Below are positions 1 through 6,224 of a DNA stretch of 64,000 nt, piece by piece (within the stretch, counting starts at the first letter, position 1; every line of letters begins with the position of its first letter). The notes beneath the pieces were generated by a model that was given only the letters and a program-made list of their open reading frames with translations, was not told the DNA's origin and did not search any database. The translations under genes were made by a program, and so were the position numbers. The stretch is from Pseudomonas sp. LD120 (GTDB taxonomy: Bacteria > Pseudomonadota > Gammaproteobacteria > Pseudomonadales > Pseudomonadaceae). The DNA lies in the NCBI RefSeq assembly GCF_009861525.1, contig NZ_WVHL01000005.1:2666001-2730000 (forward strand), written 5' to 3'.

Positions 1-460
1 CCGCCCACTGGCCGTCGGGGCTCACCGCCATGCCTTCGGGCTCGACCCCGACGTCGATCTGGCCGAGGACCTTGGCGGTCTCGGTGTCGATTACGGTGAC
101 CAGCGCATCGTCCTCGTTGGACACGTACAGCCATCGGTTGTTGGGGTGCAGGGCGAACTGCTCGGGGTCCTTGCCGGACGGCAGCTCCTTGATGATCGTG
201 CGGGTCGCCACGTCCATCACCTGGACCCGGTCCGAATCGCTGGCGCAGATGTACAGCAGCTTGTTGTCATGGGACAGCAGCAGCCCGCGCGGGCGCTGGC
301 CCACCGGCAGGGTCGCGGTGACTTCCAGGGTCTGCAGGTCGATCAAGCTCAGGCTGTTGTCCTTTTCGTTGGAGACCCAGGCCGTGGCGGCCATGGCGTG
401 CCCGGCGGCGAGCAGCAGGCCCGCGCACAGGGCGGAGCGGCAGAGAAGAGGGCGGCGCAT
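1..460 (-). CDS. PQQ-catabolism-associated beta-propeller protein (N-terminal part)
   Basis: Reading on the minus strand from ATG at 460, the protein starts with a signal peptide (MRRPLLCRSA..., cleavage near AMA-A) followed by YncE/YVTN-type propeller blades: WVSNEKDNSLSLIDL, then ICASDSDRVQVMD, then VSNEDDALVTVID. The gene runs off the left edge, so only about 153 residues are visible. Secreted YVTN-repeat proteins of this kind are regular members of PQQ-dependent alcohol oxidation clusters, but their biochemical role is not established. It lies downstream of, and is probably co-transcribed with, the binding-protein gene that starts at 1688. The family call rests on blade motifs and context. 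Confidence 0.85.
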   Translation of the reverse strand, partial: MRRPLLCRSALCAGLLLAAGHAMAATAWVSNEKDNSLSLIDLQTLEVTATLPVGQRPRGLLLSHDNKLLYICASDSDRVQVMDVATRTIIKELPSGKDPEQFALHPNNRWLYVSNEDDALVTVIDTETAKVLGQIDVGVEPEGMAVSPDGQWA

Positions 461-491
461 GGCGGATTCCTTGTTGTTGTGGTTATGGGAT

Positions 492-1688
492 TCAGGGGTA
501 GCGGCAGGTCACTTCGGGGCGGTCGTAGCCCAGGCTGTCCATTTCGTTGAAGGGGTGCAGGAAGCCGTCCTGGGGCGAGGTGCTGACCAGGGCCCGGGGC
601 TGCACCAGGGGAATCGGCTGGCGCAGTTCGCCGTTCCACGGCCGGTAGCTGAGCTTGCGGCCCTTGAACCCGTCCAGGGGCAACTGGTCGCTGAGCAGCA
701 GCGTCTGCAGGGCTCGAGGGTCGGCCTGGCGCAGTTTGCTCACGGCGCTGGCGACGCTGCGCACGGCCATCCAGGCGGCGAAGTCGCGGTCGTTCATCCA
801 GCGCCCGGCCTGGGCTTCGAAGCGCTTTTGCAACTGCGCGGCGCCGAAGGTCTCGACGCTCTTGTGCCAGCCGGTGGGGGTCAGGCCCTGGGTGCCGGCC
901 ACCGGGCGCGGGAACCAGGTCTGGTAGGGCAGGTATTCGCCGAAATCGCCGCGCTCGTCGGCCACCAGCACCACGTCGTATTCGGCAGTCTGGGTGAACA
1001 GCGGCATGTCGGCCTGGGCGCTGCGGCGCTGGTCGTTGTCGAAGCTCCAGGCTTTCTCGGCGACGATTTTCAGGCCGAAGCGCTGGGTGGCCCGGCGCAG
1101 GGCATCGGCGTAGGCCCGGTCATCCTCGGTCTGGCCAACGATGAGCAAGGCCCGCTGCCATTTGCGCAGCACCAGGAACTGCACCAGGGCGTCGGCCAGC
1201 ATCGCCCGGCCCGGCAGGCTGTGCAGCACGTTGCCCAGGCACTGGCTGCTGCGCAGGGCATCGTCGGGGCTGCCGGCGTTGAACAAGAGGCTGTCGGGCA
1301 GGGCGGCGGACAACTCGCGCAGGCTGGCCGCCGGGGCATTCACCACGAACAGCCGCAGGCCCTGGTCATGCTGGGCCTTGGCGGCTTGCAGCAGCGCCGC
1401 GGGGCTGTCGACGCTGGCGCTGTCGAGCTGGAACTGCTGCTTGAGAAAGCGCCCGGTGCTGTTGCTGTCGACAATCGCCAACTCGGCGCCTTGCAGCCCG
1501 GCGTCGGCGGGCTCGGGGATGATGTTGGACAGCAGCGGGCCGGGATCGGGGCGATAGCCCAGGTAGCCGATGCGCACCTGCAAGGGTTCCTCGGCCGCGG
1601 TGCTGGGGGCGGTGGGCAATAGGGCCAGGGCCAGCAGGCAGGTCAGGGCCTGCAGGCAAGTCGGGATAAGCAGGGCAGGCTTGTGCAT
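492..1688 (-). CDS. ABC-type substrate-binding protein of PQQ alcohol catabolism
   Basis: A 398-residue exported protein. The chosen start (MHKPALLIP) has GGAG about 7 nt upstream; an in-frame ATG at 1718 would add ten residues ahead of the signal peptide and is less likely. After the signal peptide comes a type I periplasmic-binding fold (branched-chain amino acid binding-like), with IGYLGYRPDPGP at the start of the mature part and a conserved WMNDRDFAAWMAVR segment. The family is known mainly from PQQ-dependent alcohol oxidation loci, where it sits near a beta-propeller gene and exporter genes, as here. The ligand is unknown. A TACCAAGG box at 1768-1781 lies about 80 nt upstream of the start. 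Confidence 0.85.
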   Translation of the reverse strand: MHKPALLIPTCLQALTCLLALALLPTAPSTAAEEPLQVRIGYLGYRPDPGPLLSNIIPEPADAGLQGAELAIVDSNSTGRFLKQQFQLDSASVDSPAALLQAAKAQHDQGLRLFVVNAPAASLRELSAALPDSLLFNAGSPDDALRSSQCLGNVLHSLPGRAMLADALVQFLVLRKWQRALLIVGQTEDDRAYADALRRATQRFGLKIVAEKAWSFDNDQRRSAQADMPLFTQTAEYDVVLVADERGDFGEYLPYQTWFPRPVAGTQGLTPTGWHKSVETFGAAQLQKRFEAQAGRWMNDRDFAAWMAVRSVASAVSKLRQADPRALQTLLLSDQLPLDGFKGRKLSYRPWNGELRQPIPLVQPRALVSTSPQDGFLHPFNEMDSLGYDRPEVTCRYP

Positions 1689-1767
1689 AAGGCACTCCAC
1701 GGCAGGTGGCGCCAGCATAGGAACAGTGCCGAGGCGGGGAAATATGCAGAAAGTACCGCTCGGGCAG

Positions 1768-1781
1768 TACCAAGGTAGTAA
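1768..1781 (+). promoter_or_regulatory. TACCAAGGNASTAR box, copy 1
   Basis: The sequence TACCAAGGTAGTAA lies in the divergent region between the binding-protein gene (start 1688, minus) and the small membrane protein gene (start 1892, plus). Nearly the same sequence occurs upstream of both quinoprotein dehydrogenases (8258-8271 and 11672-11685), with weaker copies upstream of the aldehyde dehydrogenase (13742) and pqqA (15681). The shared occurrence is seen directly. That it binds a regulator of the island, for example a LuxR-type ErbR/PedR protein, is inference. Confidence 0.5.
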
Positions 1782-1891
1782 CCCGACGCGGGCGCGGCGG
1801 TCTTAGCATGGCCCCAGCGGCCCCGACCCGGGCCTGAACCGGCCCGAGCCCTGAGCCTGATCCCCGAGCCCGAACCTTGAGAGAGACGCCC

Positions 1892-2011
1892 ATGCGCATC
1901 ATCAAAGTGCTGCTCCTGCCCTTGCTGCTGATCCTCAGCCTGATCGGCGTTGACCGCCTGTATGGCCCGCATCCGGTCTTGCCTCCGGTGCCGCTGGTTC
2001 CGGGGCGCTAG
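1892..2011 (+). CDS. 39-residue membrane peptide upstream of the sensor kinase
   Basis: ATG at 1892 opens a 39-residue frame ending at the TAG 2009-2011. The product is one hydrophobic segment (KVLLLPLLLILSLIGV) followed by a short proline-rich tail (GPHPVLPPVPLVPGR). The GTG start of the histidine kinase follows two bases after the stop, so the two are almost certainly translationally coupled. The upstream GAGAGAGACG could serve as ribosome binding site. I do not recognise the peptide. It could be a small inner-membrane partner of the kinase or simply a leader that sets kinase expression. Confidence 0.6.
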   Translation: MRIIKVLLLPLLLILSLIGVDRLYGPHPVLPPVPLVPGR

Positions 2012-2013
2012 GC

Positions 2014-3285
2014 GTGTCGGCGTTATGGCGGATCAACCTGTGGGTGACGGCGTTCTTTGCCGTGGTGACCCTGGCGTGCGCCGGCTTGCTGCTGCACCAG
2101 GCGGTGGCCGATGTCGAGCGTGAATTGCAGTCCGCCGAAGCGGTGGTGAACTACCTCAGCGACAGCGCCGAGCGCAACCCGGCGGGCCTGCAACCGCGCC
2201 TGACCCAGAGCCTGCGCCATGTGCGGGTGCACTGGCTGGCGCCGAACGAGGCGGCACCGTGGGCAGCGGAGCGCGGGCTGGACGCGTGGCTGGGGCGCCA
2301 GTTGTTCAGCGATCGCCAACACAGCGCCCGGGCGTTGGAATTGAGCGACGGGCGCCGGGTGCTGATCGCCGTCGATGCCCGGGACGAAATCGACGAAGTC
2401 TGGGATTCCCTGCAACAGTTGCTGGGCCTGTGCGCTCTGGCGTTGCTCCTGAGTTTGCTGACGATTCGCTGGGCGGTGCGTCGCGGCATGGGCTTGCTGG
2501 ATGGCTTGTTGCAGGCCTTGCAGCAGGTGTCCGGTGGGCAACTGGCGGTGCGCCTGAGCGAAGCCGGCTTGCCGGAAGCGCGACAACTGGCCGGACACTT
2601 CAACCGCATGACCGCGACCCTGGAACAGACCCGCGCCGACAACGCGCAACTGACCCAGGCCCTGCTGGCGGTGCAGGAGCGCGAGCGCACCTACTTGGCG
2701 CAGACCCTGCACGACGACCTGGGCCAATACGTGACGGGCATCCGCGCCCAGGTTTGCCTGCTGCGCCTGGTGACCGCGCAACCCACGTTGGTGGAGCAAA
2801 CGGCCCAGGCCCTGGAACTCAACTGCCAGCGCCTGCAGCAAGGCTTTCGCGCCCTGGTGCAGGACCTGTACCCGGTGGTCTTGCAGCACTTGCCGCTGTC
2901 GGAGGCTTTCGGCCTGTTGGTCAATCAATGGCAGGACAGCCACGGCATCGACTGCCAGTTACGGGTTGGCGCCGACCTGCCGGCGTTGCCCGACGCGAGC
3001 AAGACCCACCTCTACCGACTGCTGCAAGAGGCGCTGACCAATGTCGCCCGGCACGCCGATGCCAGCCAGGTACGGGTGCGCCTGCAACGCAGCGCCGGGG
3101 GCCTGCGCCTGCTGGTGCGCGACAACGGTTGCGGCGCGCGCCAGCCCCAGCGCCCCGGCGTCGGCCTGCACTCGATGGCCGAACGCGCCCGCAGCCTGGG
3201 CGGCGAACTGCACATCCTCAGCCGTCCCGGCGCCGGCTGGGCACTGGCCTTGAACATGCCCCTGAACATGCCCATGGAGGCCTGA
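2014..3285 (+). CDS. pedS2: Sensor histidine kinase, PedS2-like (lanthanide switch)
   Basis: A 423-residue membrane kinase starting at GTG. It has TM1 at about residues 8-28, a periplasmic domain of about 105 residues, TM2 at about 136-155, a HAMP linker, a HisKA_3-type dimerisation/phosphoacceptor helix (LAQTLHDDLGQY, His233) and a HATPase domain with N-box EALTNVARHA near residue 339. The family pairs with NarL/LuxR regulators; the next gene is one, overlapping by one base (TGATG). In P. putida the kinase at this place in the cluster, PedS2, controls the switch between calcium and lanthanide alcohol dehydrogenases. The end of the periplasmic domain carries an acidic cluster (DARDEIDEVWD) including an ExxE pair, a plausible metal site. 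The symbol rests on synteny and architecture. Confidence 0.85.
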   Translation: MSALWRINLWVTAFFAVVTLACAGLLLHQAVADVERELQSAEAVVNYLSDSAERNPAGLQPRLTQSLRHVRVHWLAPNEAAPWAAERGLDAWLGRQLFSDRQHSARALELSDGRRVLIAVDARDEIDEVWDSLQQLLGLCALALLLSLLTIRWAVRRGMGLLDGLLQALQQVSGGQLAVRLSEAGLPEARQLAGHFNRMTATLEQTRADNAQLTQALLAVQERERTYLAQTLHDDLGQYVTGIRAQVCLLRLVTAQPTLVEQTAQALELNCQRLQQGFRALVQDLYPVVLQHLPLSEAFGLLVNQWQDSHGIDCQLRVGADLPALPDASKTHLYRLLQEALTNVARHADASQVRVRLQRSAGGLRLLVRDNGCGARQPQRPGVGLHSMAERARSLGGELHILSRPGAGWALALNMPLNMPMEA

Positions 3286-3923
3286 TGAACATCTTGTTGG
3301 TGGATGACCACGCCGTGGTCCGCCAGGGCTATGCCAGCCTGCTGCGCGCGGTGCTGCCGGCGATGCAGGTGCGCGAAGCGGCCAGCGGCGAAGAGGCCCT
3401 GACCCGGGTTGCCGAAGAAGTGCCGAACCTGGTGATCATGGATTTCGGCCTGCCGGGCATCAGCGGCCTGGAGACCACCCGCCGCCTGCGCCAGCGCCTG
3501 CCGCAGCTGCGGGTGCTGTTCTTCAGCATGCACGACGAACTGCCCTTGGTGCGCCAGGCCCTGGAGGCGGGTGCCTCGGGTTACCTGACCAAGAACTCCG
3601 CGCCCCAGGTGCTGATCGAAGCGGTGCACCGCGTGCTGGCCGGGCACGCCTACATCGAACAGCCCCTGGCCACGCAGCTGGCCTGCACCCCGGCGCAGAA
3701 CGCCAGCGACCCGCGCTTGCAGAGCATGACCCAGCGCGAGCTGGAGATCTTCGTGATGCTGGCCAAGGGCACCCCGGCGCGGGTGATTGCCGAGCAGCTG
3801 TGCATCAGCGCCAAGACGGTGTCCAACCATTTGACCTTGCTCAAGAGCAAGTTGCAGGTCAGCTCCCATGCGCAGTTGGTGCATTTGGGGATTGATATGG
3901 GGGTGGTGCGGGTGGCGGGGTGA
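3285..3923 (+). CDS. pedR2: LuxR-family response regulator, PedR2-like
   Basis: A 212-residue regulator. The N-terminal receiver domain (ILLVDDHAVVRQGY, acidic pocket DD, phospho-Asp in VIMDFGLPG, Lys in YLTKNSAP) is followed by a C-terminal LuxR helix-turn-helix at about residues 145-205 (MTQRELEIFVMLAKG, ISAKTVSNHLTLLKSKL). It overlaps the kinase gene by one base, so the two form a two-component system. In P. putida PedR2 activates the calcium enzyme gene and represses the lanthanide enzyme gene when lanthanides are absent. The palindrome shared by those two promoters in this window (8205 and 11746) is a candidate site for it; that link is inference. Confidence 0.88.
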   Translation: MNILLVDDHAVVRQGYASLLRAVLPAMQVREAASGEEALTRVAEEVPNLVIMDFGLPGISGLETTRRLRQRLPQLRVLFFSMHDELPLVRQALEAGASGYLTKNSAPQVLIEAVHRVLAGHAYIEQPLATQLACTPAQNASDPRLQSMTQRELEIFVMLAKGTPARVIAEQLCISAKTVSNHLTLLKSKLQVSSHAQLVHLGIDMGVVRVAG

Positions 3924-3934
3924 GAGGTGTATAG

Positions 3935-3964
3935 TTTGGCAAATTTTGTCAAAAGCGGACAAAA
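3935..3964 (+). promoter_or_regulatory. parDE promoter/operator with tandem palindromes
   Basis: Directly before the antitoxin start lie two adjacent odd-centred palindromes, TTTGgCAAA (3935-3943) and TTTTGtCAAAA (3944-3954). The second arm pair is extended by GACAAAA at 3958-3964, which mirrors TTTTGTC at 3944-3950. A TATAGT -10-like hexamer precedes them at 3930. Ribbon-helix-helix antitoxins autoregulate by binding such short repeats, so this is the likely operator. The palindromes are seen; binding is inferred. Confidence 0.55.
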
Positions 3965-3966
3965 CC

Positions 3967-4203
3967 ATGAGCACTATGAACATCTCCTTGCCGGACGCTC
4001 TCAAGTCCTTTGTCGATGATCAAGTCAGCCAGCGTGGCTACAGCACCAGCAGTGAATATGTGCGTGAGTTGATTCGCAAGGATCAGGATCGGCAACATCT
4101 GCGTGGCCTGTTGTTGGCCGGTGCTCAATCGGCGCCGGGCACTGCTGTAGAGGGTGACTATTTCGAATCCCTGCGTGCCAGGGTTCGCAAGGCGCGAGGA
4201 TGA
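3967..4203 (+). CDS. parD: ParD-like ribbon-helix-helix antitoxin
   Basis: A 78-residue protein starting MSTMNISLPDALKSF. It has the short beta-strand and two helices of a ribbon-helix-helix DNA-binding domain in the first 45 residues, then a variable toxin-binding tail ending in RARVRKARG. The conserved pattern (VDDQVSQRGYSTSSEYVRELIR) is typical of ParD/CopG antitoxins. The longer in-frame extension back to 3868 lies over the end of the regulator gene and was rejected. The toxin gene begins four bases before this stop (ATGA overlap), the standard coupling of type II modules. It is probably an insertion into the alcohol oxidation cluster. Confidence 0.9.
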   Translation: MSTMNISLPDALKSFVDDQVSQRGYSTSSEYVRELIRKDQDRQHLRGLLLAGAQSAPGTAVEGDYFESLRARVRKARG

Positions 4204-4529
4204 AAGCCAAGCCGGTCATTCCACGCGCCCTTGCCAGCCAGGATGTGGAAGGTGCTATCAACTACTACCTTGACCAACAGGCCGAGCAGGCAGCGCTCGG
4301 TTTTATCGATGCTCTGGAAAAGGCCTATGTGCATATCGGCCGCCATCCGGCCTCGGGTATGTCTCGCTACGCCCACGAGTTGGATCTGCCGGGGGTGCTT
4401 TGCTGGCCGCTGAAGCGCTATCCCTATCTGGTGTTCTACGTTGAGCGCGATGAGCACATCGACGTATGGCGGGTTTTGCATGGTATGCGGGACTTTCCTG
4501 AGTGGTTGGCTGAAGGTGTTTTCCGGTAG
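4200..4529 (+). CDS. parE: ParE/RelE-family toxin
   Basis: A 109-residue protein of the ParE/RelE fold (MKAKPVIPRALASQDVEGAINYY..., GFIDALEKAYVHIGRHPASG, then YPYLVFYVERDEHIDVWRVLHGMRD). The last part is the typical strand pair with an arginine before LHGMRD. ParE toxins act on DNA gyrase; RelE toxins cleave mRNA on the ribosome. The pairing with a ParD-type antitoxin favours the ParE class. The gene overlaps parD by four bases and is complete, so the module may be functional. Confidence 0.88.
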   Translation: MKAKPVIPRALASQDVEGAINYYLDQQAEQAALGFIDALEKAYVHIGRHPASGMSRYAHELDLPGVLCWPLKRYPYLVFYVERDEHIDVWRVLHGMRDFPEWLAEGVFR

Positions 4530-4897
4530 TGGTGGGGGATGTTGGGGGCTTTTTGTGGTGAGGGGGGTATATCCGTTGCAGTGGGTGTGGCTGCTGGCGG
4601 TTTCTTCTTTAGGGTGCTGTGCCACGGGGTACATATCCATTGCTGCGGTAACGGCCACTTAGGGTTTCGCCCTGACGGCGAGTCCCTTTTTACAAACGCC
4701 GGAGTGCCGGCCCAGCAAAAAGGAACCAAAAACGCTTGCCCCTCCATGGGCCCCTCGCTAGGGCTCGGTGTTCCCTCGCTTCGGCATCCATGCCGAGCTG
4801 CCCCCTACGCAATGCCTACGCTCGGCCGGCTGGGAAGGGGCCGGAAGATCAAGATCAAGATCAAAAGCCAAAGCCAAGGTGCGCAGGCCGGCTCTTT

Positions 4898-5021
4898 GTA
4901 GCCGCTGCCGAAGGCTGCGAAACCAGGCGACGCGATATGTCAGGAATATCGGGGAGGCAGGTTTAGCGTCTCCTGCGACGGAGTGCCGCCCAGAGCGTTC
5001 GCAGCCTGCGGCAGCGGCTAC
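4898..5021. repeat. REPIN (inverted REP pair), copy A
   Basis: The left arm at 4898-4921 begins GTAGCCGCTGCCGAAGGC; the right arm at 4998-5021 is its reverse complement with one mismatch in 24 bases. The inner sequence shares blocks (GACGGAGTGCCGCCCAGAGC) with copy C at 16830-16977. Inverted REP doublets of this size are REPINs, non-autonomous repeats mobilised by RAYT transposases elsewhere in the genome. Confidence 0.75.
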
Positions 5022-5136
5022 ATTAACGCGAACGGCAATGAAACAGGCCGGCCGGCAGGCCGCCGTCAGATTTTGATCTTGCTCTGGCTTTTGATCTTGA
5101 TCTGCTTGCCCCGTTAACCACGATGGCCGAACGCAG

Positions 5137-5225
5137 GCATTGATCCGTGGGTAACCCGGCAAGGATGCCGGGTTAGCCGCCACCCGGCCATGGATGGCCG
5201 GTGGCGGCGGCCCACGGATCAATGC
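5137..5225. repeat. Cloverleaf-forming repeat
   Basis: A perfect 15-bp outer stem (GCATTGATCCGTGGG at 5137-5151 with its complement at 5211-5225) encloses two inner hairpins: AACCCGGC/GCCGGGTT (5153-5160 and 5167-5174) and a 15-bp stem of GCCGCCACC..GGCCAT with one bulged base (5176-5191 and 5194-5208). Single-stranded DNA or RNA from this stretch would form a four-way junction. No function is known to me. Confidence 0.7.
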
Positions 5226-5372
5226 CGGAGTGAGGGCATGCCTCGCTATGCGAGGCACCGAGTGGAGGGGCAGAGCGTTTTGCTCACCTTTTGCGCTCTT
5301 CAAAAGTGAGTCGCTGTAAGAGCGAAACCGCCAGCGGCCGCACCCGCAGCACCGGATATGCCCCCCGTCCCC

Positions 5373-6032
5373 TCACTTATCCCATGTCCCCGGACACCCC
5401 AAACACCCCTCCATATTGGCATCCTGAAAATTCCCATAATGGTGCCGCGCCCCGCGCAGATCGGCGCGTGCCAGATTGCTCTCGCCGAACTTGGCCTCTT
5501 GCAGATTGGCTTCGCTCAGATTGGCCCCTTGCAGATCCGCCTTGCTCAACCAGGCCATCTCCAGATCCGCCGCTTGCAGGTTGGCCTGGTGCAGTTTGGC
5601 GCCGGACAGCCGGGCAAATTGCAGATAGGCCGCGCTGAGGTTGGCGTTCTTAAATTGCGCGCCCTGGGCAAACAGGCCCCAGCCCTGAATCGCCATCAGC
5701 TTGGCGTCGGTGAAGTCCGCCAACCGCAGGTTGCTTTGTTGCAGGCTGGCGCGGGTCAGGTTGGCGCCTTGCAGGCGGGCTTTTTCCAAATTGGCCAGGT
5801 CCAGCTGGGCATGGCGCAGGTCGGCGCCGGAGAGGTCGGCGCCGGCCAGGTTCATCTTGCGCAGGTCCTGGTTGGCCAGGTTGGCACCGCGCAGGTTGGC
5901 GCCGGGGCATTGGCTGGATTCGGCAATCAGGCAGCCGTTGATGGTCAGCGGGACGTCGTTGCCGTCGTCGTCGACGTTCACCGCGAAGGCGGGGGACAGG
6001 CTCAACAGCAGGACCAGGGGCAGGTAGTTCAT
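5373..6032 (-). CDS. Secreted pentapeptide-repeat protein
   Basis: A 219-residue protein with a signal peptide (MNYLPLVLLLSLSPAFA) and a cysteine-containing N-terminal stretch (NGCLIAESSQCPG). About 30 pentapeptide units of the A(D/N)Lxx type run from residue ~45 to ~205, and the end is CLGCPGTWDK. The chosen ATG at 6032 starts the signal peptide; the longer frame to 6134 has no sense as a leader. Pentapeptide repeats fold as a right-handed quadrilateral beta-helix. A gene of this kind lies at the same place in the ped cluster of P. putida; its role there is unknown to me. It lies downstream of the dehydrogenase gene on the same strand, separated by a 192-nt gap with a GC-rich hairpin (6130-6160). 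Confidence 0.85.
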   Translation of the reverse strand: MNYLPLVLLLSLSPAFAVNVDDDGNDVPLTINGCLIAESSQCPGANLRGANLANQDLRKMNLAGADLSGADLRHAQLDLANLEKARLQGANLTRASLQQSNLRLADFTDAKLMAIQGWGLFAQGAQFKNANLSAAYLQFARLSGAKLHQANLQAADLEMAWLSKADLQGANLSEANLQEAKFGESNLARADLRGARHHYGNFQDANMEGCLGCPGTWDK

Positions 6033-6224
6033 GGTGCGGTTCTCCAGGCGGGAGTGAAGGGGGCTGTGGCGAGGGAGAGGGCTTTGCTTGAGCGGCCGGC
6101 GCCCCGGGACCTTGCCGGAGTGAGCCCGGCCCACGCGTTATGCCGGAGCTAGCGCGTGGGTCGGGTTTGGGGCGCTGCGGGATCCAGCGGGAGCCTGATC
6201 CCTTGCCAGCAGTGGGAAGTTCGA

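Larger units (their letters stand above)
4530..5372. repeat. Gene-free island of nested inverted repeats (843 nt)
   Basis: No convincing gene lies here. From outside inward: two diverged inverted copies of a ~90-bp element (about 4662-4760, and 5242-5329 in reverse orientation), sharing GGTTTCGCCCTGACGGCGAG-like and CGCTTGCCCCTCCA-like blocks; an 18-bp perfect inverted repeat made of GATCAAG units (4853-4870 and 5085-5102); an inner REP pair (4898-4921 and 4998-5021); and, to the right, a cloverleaf-like structure (5137-5225). Reading frames across the island are low-complexity shadows. It follows parDE directly, so the whole 3.93-5.37 kb stretch may have entered between the regulator and pentapeptide genes. 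Confidence 0.7.

Noticed and set aside
30..1622. Long plus-strand frame of 530 codons
   Set aside because: It lies antisense to the beta-propeller and binding-protein genes and has the composition of a high-GC shadow frame (runs of Ala, Gly, Gln); no family features.
5137..5225. Cloverleaf considered as a tRNA gene
   Set aside because: Stem lengths are wrong, there is no anticodon arm of 5 bp with a 7-base loop, and no T-loop consensus.
4539..5303. Several frames in the repeat island after parE
   Set aside because: They translate repeat DNA (KIKIKIKSQSQ-like runs), have no ribosome sites, and cross inverted repeats.
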